41,676 nt of DNA from JACKBJ01 sp964549495. Its GTDB lineage: Bacteria; Chloroflexota; Anaerolineae; Epilineales; Epilineaceae. Below the pieces are notes generated by a model. That model made no database searches and had not been told where the DNA came from. It saw only the letters and a list, made by a program, of their open reading frames with translations. The DNA is taken from contig CAZJWJ010000042.1 in NCBI GenBank assembly GCA_964549495.1, positions 1 to 41,676 on the forward strand, written 5' to 3'. Below, in pieces: positions 8,296 to 15,644 of the stretch (position 1 is the stretch's first letter; every line of letters starts with the position of its first letter). The translations under genes and the position numbers were made by a program.

Positions 8296-8775
8296 CTATT
8301 CCTCGCCTTCGTCCAACGCTGTCATCGTCTCGGCGGGTGTCCACACCCGTAGGTGCTCAGGTGACCGGTCGCGTTGCTGGCGGTCGAGCGTGACCAAGGG
8401 CAGTGCAAGCCGCTCGGCCAGGCCGAGGTAGATCGCATCACAGCCCCGCACGAGGTGCTCGGAGGCAATGCGGGCCGCGCGATCGGACAGCTCGGCGTCG
8501 ATGACCGCGAACCGGAGTCCGGACTGCGCTCGAAGCAATCGGGTAGCGCGCAGTGCGACGGAAGGGTCGCCGCTGCCGCGAGCAAGACCGGATGCCACTT
8601 CTGCCAGGGCGATCTCGGGCACGTAACGGTCCATCCCCGCATCGGAACAGCGGTCCAGCAATTCCGTGGCTGACCGATGATGTGCTTCGGATGGGCGGAA
8701 GTCCGCCACCAAGACGCTAGCGTCTAGCGGCGCTGGTCCGAGATCAGGTCGACGGCAGAGTCGTCGCTGGTCCAC
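8296..8775 (-). CDS. PIN-domain toxin (VapC family)
   Basis: The PIN core reads LDASVLVADF at its N-end, with a Glu in EIALAEVASG, an Asp in RGCDAIYLG and an Asp in LVTLDRQQRD. These are the four acidic residues of the VapC ribonuclease site. From LDASV to the end is about 142 residues, normal for VapC. The start is uncertain: no ATG precedes LDASV. The nearest usable codon is GTG at 8775, which would overlap the antitoxin gene by 52 bases and has no clear Shine-Dalgarno. Translation probably depends on coupling to the antitoxin, as is common for vapBC. VapC enzymes cut tRNA or rRNA; the target here is unknown. Confidence 0.82.
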   Translation of the reverse strand: MDQRRLCRRPDLGPAPLDASVLVADFRPSEAHHRSATELLDRCSDAGMDRYVPEIALAEVASGLARGSGDPSVALRATRLLRAQSGLRFAVIDAELSDRAARIASEHLVRGCDAIYLGLAERLALPLVTLDRQQRDRSPEHLRVWTPAETMTALDEGEE

Positions 8776-9020
8776 GTTCGTTCGATCTCGGTGCGCAAGG
8801 CGTCGAGTTCCGCGCGAAGCTCCGATCGGCTCAGGCTTCGCGCCACGGCCGCATCCACATCTTCGTCGGGAGCATCGGTGGGTAGGTTTGCATCCAGCGG
8901 CAGCACCACGGCGGTCGGTCGACCGTGATAGGTGATGACATAACGAGCGCCTTCCTCGCGCACCCCACGGAAGATCCTGGTCGCGTTCCGCTTGAAGTCT
9001 TTGATGCCGATTCGATACAT
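8724..9020 (-). CDS. Phd/YefM-type antitoxin
   Basis: This 98-residue protein begins MYRIGIKDFKRNATRIFRGV and continues with YVITYHGRPTAVVLPLD. It is the N-terminal DNA-binding fold of Phd/YefM-like antitoxins, which bind their own operator and neutralise a partner toxin through the C-terminal half. The C-terminus (DEDVDAAVARSLSRSELRAE) is charged and helical as expected. GGAG lies 10 bases before the ATG. It precedes and overlaps the PIN toxin frame, the classic antitoxin-first order. Auto-repression through the direct repeat at 9046-9063 is likely. Confidence 0.85.
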   Translation of the reverse strand: MYRIGIKDFKRNATRIFRGVREEGARYVITYHGRPTAVVLPLDANLPTDAPDEDVDAAVARSLSRSELRAELDALRTEIERTWTSDDSAVDLISDQRR

Positions 9021-9045
9021 GACGACTTGGCTCCAGTGGATAAGA

Positions 9046-9070
9046 GACCACTATTCTGACCACCAATGTA
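9046..9070 (-). promoter_or_regulatory. Candidate promoter/operator of the vapBC-like operon
   Basis: Two GACCAC hexamers (9046-9051 and 9058-9063) sit 12 bp apart on the same face of the helix. Just beyond them, on the minus strand, is an extended -10-like TGCTACATT (TACATT at 9070-9065). Start-site distance places the repeats at the transcription start, a typical site for antitoxin autoregulation. No -35 box is evident. Confidence 0.4.
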
Positions 9071-9435
9071 GCATGGACGAATGCACGCGCCGAATCTTGT
9101 GAGCTGGCAGATCATCGTGCTCGGTGATGCACCGAATCGTGGCTCGAGCATCCGGCAGATGGAACGGTCCAGGCGGATCCGGACTGGCCTTCCGGTCGGC
9201 CCCGGTGGCGAGATGATCGAAGCCTCGATGGGGACGCCGGCTTGCCCCAGGGGCCCGAGGACCTGCCGCGCGAGCTGGTTCTCGTACTCGCCTCGACCGC
9301 AGGGATGGACGTCGAGCCGAGCATGGCTGTCGGGGCCGCGGGCGATCCTCCACGCTCGACGACGCCCGGCAGATGTCAACCGGCTCCGGCTGATGCGAGA
9401 GAGAGCAAGACCTTGCGGATCTCGAAGGATCGGGG
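9071..9435. other. Decayed or unassigned region with coding-like minus-strand segment
   Basis: No intact gene is supported between the antitoxin promoter and 9436. On the minus strand, 9331-9090 keeps high third-position GC and reads sensibly (for example GEYENQLARQVLGPLGQAGV and EASIISPPGPTGRPVRIRLD). It has no good start and runs on through the promoter of the antitoxin gene. It is best seen as the remnant of a lost gene, with family not recognised. Confidence 0.3.
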
Positions 9436-9780
9436 TTGATCGACTCCGAGCTCGCCGGCTCCGATGAGCTGCCTCTCGAGCCAGCCATCGATCCCCTTGG
9501 AGCCCATTCGCACTTCGCGTCCGTGAACGTATCCGACACACCGGTCTCCATCGATACGTCGGCGGGATCCTTCGAAGACTGTCACCGGGTCACGATCACA
9601 GGCGGTTCCGCCTTCGGCGCCGACCGATGGCTATGCCGCGGAATCGGCTACGTGTGGACGAGCAGCGGAACGAGCGTGGCGGGCTCCTGTGTCTTGACGA
9701 CATACGAGCTCATCGACTTCGACATCCAGCGCCGGGTGGCCGACCGCTCGGGCTTCGATCACGCCCTCGGCGGACGTTGA
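9436..9780 (+). CDS. Small hypothetical protein or C-terminal gene remnant
   Basis: A 114-codon frame with strong GC at third positions begins at a TTG (AAGGA lies about 6 bases upstream) and ends at 9780. The stretch SAGSFEDCHRVTITGG, then ADRWLCRGIGYVWTSS and LTTYELIDFD, resembles the C-terminal beta domain of bacterial lipoproteins with a (P)AGTF-C pattern. The region upstream in the same frame is closed by a TGA at 9391. No signal peptide is present, so this may be the tail of a truncated secreted protein. The resemblance is judged by eye and is weak. Confidence 0.4.
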   Translation: MIDSELAGSDELPLEPAIDPLGAHSHFASVNVSDTPVSIDTSAGSFEDCHRVTITGGSAFGADRWLCRGIGYVWTSSGTSVAGSCVLTTYELIDFDIQRRVADRSGFDHALGGR

Positions 9781-9960
9781 CCGAATCGGGAGCGCGGAGA
9801 CGATAGCCGGCACACGATTCGCAGAGCCTCGTCTGCTTGTCTCGCCAACCCTGTAAGCCAAAGCTCCGATCTAGCAACGTAATGGTCAATGGGGCACTTC
9901 CGACGCAACCGGATCGCCCCTCGCCCCGCCTCGACGCCCCCTGGCATCAGGAGCACGCCC

Positions 9961-12900
9961 ATGTCTCGCAGCCTACGAGCGTCCAGGATTCTGACGCCAA
10001 CGTTCCTCCTCGCCGGACTGCTCGCCTGGGCCGGGCCGGGTTCTTGGGCCTCGCCGGCCAGCGTCCAGGCCCAGCTGGCCTCCGACAGCTACCGTCTGGC
10101 CGAGACCTGGCAGGATCGACCCGCGCCCTTGGAATTCGCCGGCTTGCCCGATACGGCACGGGACGTGACCGTGCGGCCGGACGGCAGCCGCTGGGTCCTG
10201 TCGGGCCGGCAGATCGTCGGATTCGGCGCGAGCGGAACGCTGGTCGGCCGCATCGAGATGGTGGATGGAGGCGAGCATCGGATCGATGCGGGGCCGGACG
10301 GGAGCATTTTCGTGCTCTTGCACCTGGCCGCGGGCTCCTTCGTTCGGCGCTATGATCCGGCCGGCAAGGCAGACTTCTTCGTAGGGCTCCCCCAGATCGA
10401 TCCGCGCGACGAGTACCGCGACATCGCGGTCGGGCCGGACGGGGGATTCTACCTGAGCCGCAGCGAGGACCATGGCTTCCTCCCCAGCAGCATCGATCGC
10501 TACGGTGCGGACGGGGGCATCATCGAACGTTGGATGCTCACCGAGGACATCGTCGCAGGTGAACCGTACATTCGGCCCTACAGCTTGGATGTGGGCCCGG
10601 ATGGTCGGGTCTACGTCGCCTTCGTCCTGGCCCTCTGTTGCCAGGAGCAAGAGCCCCAACCCACGCCGACGCCCACCCCGACCCGTCCCTCGGAGGCGCC
10701 GCAATCGGGTCCGGAAGCGACACCAGCACGCGCGACGCCCTCGCTCGCGCCGATGGCCGCCCCGAGCTCGGCACGAAGAGGGGAGAGGCTCGCGCGATTC
10801 GAGCCCATGCAGGACCCGCCGCCGCGCCACCAGGTCGACATCCAGCCCATGCCGGCCGGCAGCGGCCTGCTCGAGATCGGCCCGGATGGCGCCTTCCGGC
10901 GCAGCGTGATGGCGGCCTTGGTCTCGGATGTCGCGGCCGGCCCCTCCGGCGTGTTCATCGTCGACCATTGGTCGGTGCATCAGATCCATCCCGGTCAGAC
11001 CGTCGTCGATCGCGCAACGCCCGACTACGAGTTCATCGCGACCCGACAGCGGGGCCCCGAACGCTACTGGCCCATCCCCTACATGGACCACGCCCGGCTG
11101 GCGCCCGCCCCCGACGGATCGCTTCAAATGGCGGTCAACGCCTGCTTCTTCGACGGACTGGTGGACATCGGCCATCCCGACTCGCGCTTCACGGAGCCCC
11201 GGCTGGTTGCGAGGCGGAGCCTCGTGGGAAGGGGTGGTCCCTACCGCCCGCTGGCCATGGATCGATCCGGCGACCGGTTGACCATCTTGCAGGGCCACTT
11301 CGGCATCGATGCCGCGAGCGGGGAGCGGGTGCTGCGCAATCGTGGCGACAGCGCGGCGGTGCAGCTCTGGGGCACGGAGGGTGACTATCTGGACGACCGC
11401 TTGCTCTGCAGTTGGCTCGCGGAGACCACCGTCGACATCGCCGCGGATGGCGGGGTGCTCTACCACGTCAGCCCCCATGCCATCCTGCAACGGCCCGACG
11501 CGCTGATGCCCAGCTGGATCTACGGCGACCCCGGAGCCCAGTTCGGCGCCAGCGCGGCGGCGGACGGCCAGCTGGTCGTCCTCGATCGGCGCGCGCGGCG
11601 GATCCTGCACCTGGACGAGCAGGGCGGTGTGCTCGATCGGATCCGGATCGATACCCTCGACCCGCGGGCGGTGCTGGACGACCTGGCCTTCGACGGCCGG
11701 CGGATCTACGCCGCCGACATCGGCCGCGACCGCGTCGCCATCTACGACCTGCAGGCCGGCACCTGGCGCGAGTTCGCCACCCACGACGGTCCGCGCGCGC
11801 TGGCCCTGGGCGAGGACGACCGGATCTTCGTCCTGGGCCGCGGCGGCTGGGGCCTGCGCTACGACGATCACGGCCAGCTCGAGGCGGTCTGGGCCCTGCC
11901 GCGTCGGAAGGAGGTCGAGGCCACCGACATCGCCCTCCTGCCCGGGGATCGGCCGGTGGTGAGCTTCCTGGGCATCGAGCCCAACTTCGGCACCGAGCTG
12001 CACAGCCGCATCGCGGCGGCCGGCGCCTGGCTCTTCGAGCCGGCCCTCATGGCTCCCGGCGATCCGCCCCGCTCGCCCTCGGGCATCTGCCTGGTGGATC
12101 GCGACAAGCGGGCCCAGCCCGCGCGTCTGCCCCTCGGCGGAGAGGTCGAGGTGAGCCTGAGCGTCGAGGGCAGCTGCCCTCGACGCATGGCGCCGCATCA
12201 GGTGGTCTTCGTGCTCGATACCTCCTGGTCGATGAGCTGGGACGACAGCCTGGAGCGGGCCCGCGAGGCCATGCTGGCGCTGCTGGCCTCGATGGACCCC
12301 TGGGTGGGCCAGGTGGGCCTGGTCACCTTCAACGACGGCGCGGCCTTGGCCCAGCCGCTGTCGGGCGATCTGGCCGCCATGCAGGCCTTCGTCTCCGCGG
12401 TGCAGGCCGACGGAGACACGCGCTACGGGGCGGGGATCGAATTGGCGCGGCTGGAGCTGGAGGGATCGCGCGGTAACCCGGATGCGCAGCGGACCATCGT
12501 CGTCGTCACCGACGGCGGGGTGAAGGACGATCCGGGCCCGGACATCGCCGCGGCCCGGGCCGCGGGCATCGAGTTCCTGGTGCTGGCCTATCCCAACAGC
12601 TTCCCCGCGCCCGGCATCTTGCAGCTGCTCACGCCCTTCTTCGGCGATCCGGGGCGGATCCTCTTCGACATCGGACCCGGCCGGATCGAGCAGACGGCCG
12701 AGCGCCTGCGGGACTGGATCGAGATGCCCGGCCTCTTCGAGACCATCGAGATCCGGGACGAGATCCCGCCGGCCTTCGAGCTCGTCCCCGGCTCCATCGA
12801 CCCGCCGCCGGCGCGCGTCGACGGCCGGACCATCACCTGGCAACTCGGGCCGGTCGACGCCGCCGATCCGCCGCAGCTGGGCTATCGTCTCACCGCGCTC

Positions 12901-13701
12901 GAGGTCGGCTGGCACGATACCAACGTCTTCGCCGACGCCGACTATCGGGACGTGCTCGGCAACGCGGCGCGTTTCGACTTCCCCATCCCGCGGGTGGAGG
13001 TCTTCGTTCCCACGATCACCCCCACGCCCACCCAATCACCGACGCCCACCGCCACACCGACGCCCAGCCGGACCGCAACGCCGCTGGTGTATCGAAGCTA
13101 CCTGCCCATCCTCCTGCGCGAGCGCCAGAAGGACGAGCCTGCGCGGGCCGACATCGTCTTGGTCATCGATCGCTCGAGCAGCATGCGCGGCGCCAAACTG
13201 GAGGCGGCGAAGGCGGCGGCCGCACGCTTCGTCGAGGTGGTGGATCTCGGGCCGAGCCGCGTGGCCATCCTACAGTTCGATGCGACGGTCGAGCCGCTCT
13301 CGGAACTGAGCACCGACGCCGGCAGCTTGCACTCGGCGCTGGATCGCCTGACTTCGGGAAGTGGAACGCGCATCGACCGCGCTGTCGACGGTGCGCTCGC
13401 ACTTCTCGCGGAGCGGCCTGACGCCTCCCGTGCCGCGGTGATCGTCTTGCTCACCGACGGCCTGCAGGTCGGCGAGCCGGAGTCTCTGGCCGGCGCCCTG
13501 ACGCGCCTGGAGGCATCGGGCGCCCAGCGCTTCGCGATCGGCCTGGGAACGGATCTGGACGCGGCGCTGCTGCGAGATCTGGCCGGCGCAGCCGATCGCT
13601 TTCTCGTCGCGCCCGGCGCCGAGGATCTGCGCGCCATCTATGAGTCCATCGCCCGCGCCATTCCCTGCGCGGCGGCGGACTACTGGGGGCGGCGTTGTTG
13701 A
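9961..13701 (+). CDS. Large secreted protein: NHL-like propeller plus two von Willebrand A domains
   Basis: This 1246-residue exported protein has a signal peptide (LTPTFLLAGLLAWAGPGSWA) ending near VQAQ. Residues of about 40-700 contain repeats of the type ARDVTVRPDGSRWVLSG and YAADIGRDRVAIYDLQ, as in NHL/SMP-30 propellers, interrupted at about 233-268 by a Thr/Pro-rich insert. The first VWA domain (about 750-900) has the MIDAS motif DTSWS, a GDTRYGAG Thr and VTDGG. A repeat-like beta domain follows, then a second Thr/Pro linker (about 1018-1043) and YRSYLPILLRER. The second VWA (about 1066-1235) has DRSSS and LLTDGL. AGGAG at 9949-9953 selects the ATG at 9961 over the one at 9889. An adhesive or sensor role is likely; the ligand is unknown. 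Confidence 0.88.
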   Translation: MSRSLRASRILTPTFLLAGLLAWAGPGSWASPASVQAQLASDSYRLAETWQDRPAPLEFAGLPDTARDVTVRPDGSRWVLSGRQIVGFGASGTLVGRIEMVDGGEHRIDAGPDGSIFVLLHLAAGSFVRRYDPAGKADFFVGLPQIDPRDEYRDIAVGPDGGFYLSRSEDHGFLPSSIDRYGADGGIIERWMLTEDIVAGEPYIRPYSLDVGPDGRVYVAFVLALCCQEQEPQPTPTPTPTRPSEAPQSGPEATPARATPSLAPMAAPSSARRGERLARFEPMQDPPPRHQVDIQPMPAGSGLLEIGPDGAFRRSVMAALVSDVAAGPSGVFIVDHWSVHQIHPGQTVVDRATPDYEFIATRQRGPERYWPIPYMDHARLAPAPDGSLQMAVNACFFDGLVDIGHPDSRFTEPRLVARRSLVGRGGPYRPLAMDRSGDRLTILQGHFGIDAASGERVLRNRGDSAAVQLWGTEGDYLDDRLLCSWLAETTVDIAADGGVLYHVSPHAILQRPDALMPSWIYGDPGAQFGASAAADGQLVVLDRRARRILHLDEQGGVLDRIRIDTLDPRAVLDDLAFDGRRIYAADIGRDRVAIYDLQAGTWREFATHDGPRALALGEDDRIFVLGRGGWGLRYDDHGQLEAVWALPRRKEVEATDIALLPGDRPVVSFLGIEPNFGTELHSRIAAAGAWLFEPALMAPGDPPRSPSGICLVDRDKRAQPARLPLGGEVEVSLSVEGSCPRRMAPHQVVFVLDTSWSMSWDDSLERAREAMLALLASMDPWVGQVGLVTFNDGAALAQPLSGDLAAMQAFVSAVQADGDTRYGAGIELARLELEGSRGNPDAQRTIVVVTDGGVKDDPGPDIAAARAAGIEFLVLAYPNSFPAPGILQLLTPFFGDPGRILFDIGPGRIEQTAERLRDWIEMPGLFETIEIRDEIPPAFELVPGSIDPPPARVDGRTITWQLGPVDAADPPQLGYRLTALEVGWHDTNVFADADYRDVLGNAARFDFPIPRVEVFVPTITPTPTQSPTPTATPTPSRTATPLVYRSYLPILLRERQKDEPARADIVLVIDRSSSMRGAKLEAAKAAAARFVEVVDLGPSRVAILQFDATVEPLSELSTDAGSLHSALDRLTSGSGTRIDRAVDGALALLAERPDASRAAVIVLLTDGLQVGEPESLAGALTRLEASGAQRFAIGLGTDLDAALLRDLAGAADRFLVAPGAEDLRAIYESIARAIPCAAADYWGRRC

Positions 13702-13835
13702 CGGGGGATGGTCGCTGGCGATCAGCAGCTCGGACGAGGTCGGATCGGCGTTCATGATCGAGCCTCAGGCATCGAGCTCGGACGCGTCGGTGTTCTCGAA
13801 TCCATGGCAGCTGACAAGCGTGACGATCCGTCGGC

Positions 13836-13879
13836 GCGATAAAATCGCTTGACGCGGGGCGGGGGTTTTGGGGTACAAT
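13836..13879 (+). promoter_or_regulatory. Promoter of the BNR/MoaD-like pair with upstream inverted repeat
   Basis: TTGACG (13849-13854) and TACAAT (13874-13879) are 19 bases apart, slightly long but close to consensus in both boxes. Directly upstream is a perfect inverted repeat GCGAT-AAA-ATCGC (13836-13848) that abuts the -35 and could be a regulator site. The start codon at 13940 has its own Shine-Dalgarno. Confidence 0.55.
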
Positions 13880-13939
13880 GGCTAGTGGACAGATGTTCGA
13901 TAGCCACCCACGGAATGAACGAGCGCAAGGAGACAGCAG

Positions 13940-15055
13940 GTGAGCAGCGTACGGGTCTTGGTGGGCACGCGCAAGGGTGCCTTCGTCTTGAACGCCGACG
14001 GCAAGCGGGACAAATGGGACATCGCCGGCCCCTTCTTCGGCGGCTGGCAGGTCTATCACATGAAGGGCTCGCCGGTGAATCCGAATCGGATCTACGCCGC
14101 GCCGGGCATGGACTGGTTCGGCCAGCAGGTGCACCGCTCCGACGACGGGGGCCAGACCTGGGAGGAGGTGGGCAAGGAGTTCGCCTACGAGGGCGAGCCC
14201 GGCACGCATCAGTGGTACGACGGCACGCCGCATCCCTGGGAATTCGCCCGCATCTGGCATTTCGAGCCCTCGCTGAGCGATCCGGATACGGTCTACGCCG
14301 GCGTCGAGGACGCGGCCCTCTTCAAGTCCACCGATGCCGGGATGACCTGGCAGGAGCTGCCGGGTCTGCGCGAGCACAGCACCGGATCGAGCTGGCAGCC
14401 GGGCGCCGGCGGGCTCTGCCTGCACACCATCCTGATCGATCCCCAGAACGAGGACCGCATCTTCACCGCCATCTCGGCTGCCGGCGCCTTCCGCAGCGAC
14501 GATGCCGGGCGGAACTGGAAGCCCATCAACAAGGGCCTGGTCTCCGACTTCCTACCGGACAAGGAGGCCGAGGTGGGGCATTGCGTGCACCGCATCGCCA
14601 TGCACCCCTCGCGGCCCGAGGTGCTCTTCATGCAGAAGCACTGGGACGTGATGCGCAGCGACGATGCCGGCGACAACTGGCGCGAGGTCAGCGGCAACCT
14701 GCCCACCGACTTCGGCTTCCCCATCGAGGTCCACGCCCACGAGCCGGAGACGCTCTACGTCATCCCCATCAAGAGCGATGCCGAGCATTACGTGCCCGAG
14801 GGCAAGCTGCGCGTCTACCGCAGCCGCTCGGGCGGCGAGGAGTGGGAGCCCCTGACCCGCGGCCTGCCGCAGCAGAACTGCTACGTCAACATCCTGCGCG
14901 ATGCCACCAGCATCGACCGCTTGGACGAATGCGGCATCTACTTCGGCACCACCGACGGCGTGGTCTGGGCCTCCAAGGACTCGGGCGACAGCTGGCAGGC
15001 CATCGCCACCGGCTTGCCGCGCATCATGTCGGTCGAGGTGCAGACGCTCCCATGA
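13940..15055 (+). CDS. BNR/sialidase-like beta-propeller protein (VPS10/photosystem-stability type)
   Basis: This 371-residue protein has repeated Asp-box signatures: SDDGGQTWEEV, STDAGMTWQEL, SDDAGRNWKPI, SDDAGDNWREV and SKDSGDSWQAI. These are spread over the whole length, typical of six- or seven-bladed propellers. No signal peptide is present, so it is cytoplasmic despite the sialidase-like fold, and no sialidase catalytic set is visible. GTG at 13940 is the start, with AAGGAGA at 13927-13933. Its stop overlaps the start of the MoaD/ThiS-like gene as ATGA, so the two are translated together. The family is common but has no established reaction; a binding or scaffold role with the small partner is inference. 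Confidence 0.87.
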   Translation: MSSVRVLVGTRKGAFVLNADGKRDKWDIAGPFFGGWQVYHMKGSPVNPNRIYAAPGMDWFGQQVHRSDDGGQTWEEVGKEFAYEGEPGTHQWYDGTPHPWEFARIWHFEPSLSDPDTVYAGVEDAALFKSTDAGMTWQELPGLREHSTGSSWQPGAGGLCLHTILIDPQNEDRIFTAISAAGAFRSDDAGRNWKPINKGLVSDFLPDKEAEVGHCVHRIAMHPSRPEVLFMQKHWDVMRSDDAGDNWREVSGNLPTDFGFPIEVHAHEPETLYVIPIKSDAEHYVPEGKLRVYRSRSGGEEWEPLTRGLPQQNCYVNILRDATSIDRLDECGIYFGTTDGVVWASKDSGDSWQAIATGLPRIMSVEVQTLP

Positions 15056-15348
15056 TCCGCGTGCTGATCCCCGTCGCCCTCAGCAGCCAGGCCAAGGTGG
15101 ACCCGCAGATCCACCTGGACGTCGAGGGTCCGGTGACACCGGATAGCATCCTGGACGCGCTGGAGGCCCGCCATCCGGTGCTCCGCGGCAGCATCCGCGA
15201 CATCAACACCGGCCAGCGCCGGCCCTACCTGCGCTACTTCGCCTGCGAGCGCGACTGGTCGCACGAGCCGGCCGACGCGCCTTTGCCGGAGGCCATCGCA
15301 AACGGCGACAAGCCCTTCATCATCCTGGGCGCGATCTCGGGCGGGTAA
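15052..15348 (+). CDS. MoaD/ThiS-like ubiquitin-fold protein ending in Gly-Gly
   Basis: The 98-residue product starts MIRVLIPVALSSQAKVD, has the TPDSILDALEARHP helix region, and ends in FIILGAISGG. The terminal Gly-Gly is required in sulfur carriers such as MoaD and ThiS for adenylation by an E1-like enzyme. No E1-like, MoaE or ThiG gene lies in the window, so an activating partner would have to be elsewhere. It overlaps the BNR gene by four bases (ATGA). Its TAA stop codon is also the left copy of a putative 3-bp target duplication of the adjoining palindromic element. A role in molybdopterin or thiamine synthesis is not implied by the neighbours. Confidence 0.78.
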   Translation: MIRVLIPVALSSQAKVDPQIHLDVEGPVTPDSILDALEARHPVLRGSIRDINTGQRRPYLRYFACERDWSHEPADAPLPEAIANGDKPFIILGAISGG

Positions 15349-15375
15349 GGGCACGTCAAGCAATAAGAGGCCCAA
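15349..15375. repeat. Left terminal inverted repeat of the MITE-like element
   Basis: This 27-bp arm pairs perfectly with 15481-15507. The outermost bases are GGG/CCC and the inner edge is GGCCCAA. The stop codon of the MoaD-like gene lies immediately outside it. Confidence 0.85.
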
Positions 15376-15480
15376 CCGAGGGCGGTGCTGCGCCGCCGTG
15401 TTGGTTCGCTGAGAGGAGGTAATGGCAGCGCCATTGCCGACGAACAGCGGGCCGACACGGTGGATGCAGCGGCGTCCGAA

Positions 15481-15507
15481 TTGGGCCTCTTATTGCTTGA
15501 CGTGCCC
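15481..15507. repeat. Right terminal inverted repeat of the MITE-like element
   Basis: This is the exact reverse complement of 15349-15375. The minus-strand stop codon (TAG) of the adjoining PIN fragment spans its outer edge at 15507-15509. Confidence 0.85.
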
Positions 15508-15644
15508 TAAGTGGGCGTCGGCCGTGCCCGGCCCGAACCCGAGGGCTGTGGCTCGGTCCGCATCGGCGATTCGAGGACATCGAAGTCCCGATCGTAGCTG
15601 CAGATCGAGTCACAGCCGAGGGCTTGGAATGGCCGCGCAATCAT
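15507..15644 (-). pseudogene. Truncated PIN-domain fragment after the Uma2 gene
   Basis: A 45-codon frame opens at an ATG that overlaps the Uma2 stop as ATGA. It reads MIARPFQALGCDSICSYDRD and FDVLESPMRTEPQ. GCDSICSYDRDFD followed by a closing T-E-P matches the last strand-helix of PIN ribonucleases, with the final catalytic Asp. The N-terminal two-thirds of the domain is missing, so it cannot be an active toxin. Its end coincides with the MITE-like element, whose insertion may have shaped the stop. It was identified by pattern only. Confidence 0.5.

Larger units (their letters stand above)
15349..15507. mobile_element. MITE-like palindromic element with 27-bp perfect terminal inverted repeats
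   Basis: The arms 15349-15375 and 15481-15507 are perfect reverse complements over 27 bp, beginning GGGCACGTCAAGCAATAAGA. The interior (15376-15480) continues as an imperfect stem and closes in AATGGC-AGC-GCCATT, so nearly the whole 159 bp can fold into one hairpin. It is bounded by TAA on both sides (15346-15348 and 15508-15510), consistent with a 3-bp target duplication. No ORF lies inside. Non-autonomous relatives of IS5-group elements give 2-4-bp duplications and are one possibility, but the parent transposase is not in the window. Because it follows a gene directly it may also end transcription. Confidence 0.75.

Noticed and set aside
10655..10750. Repetitive CCCACGCC-type stretch resembling a short tandem repeat
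   Set aside because: It encodes a Thr/Pro linker in frame within the large secreted protein; no CRISPR-like spacing.
9973..13035. 1020-codon minus-strand frame
   Set aside because: Antisense to the propeller/VWA gene, low-complexity translation, no signal or motif; a by-product of codon bias.
13849..15348. 499-codon frame covering the MoaD-like gene
   Set aside because: Only the last 98 codons are real; the upstream part is the wrong frame of the BNR gene and Arg-rich.
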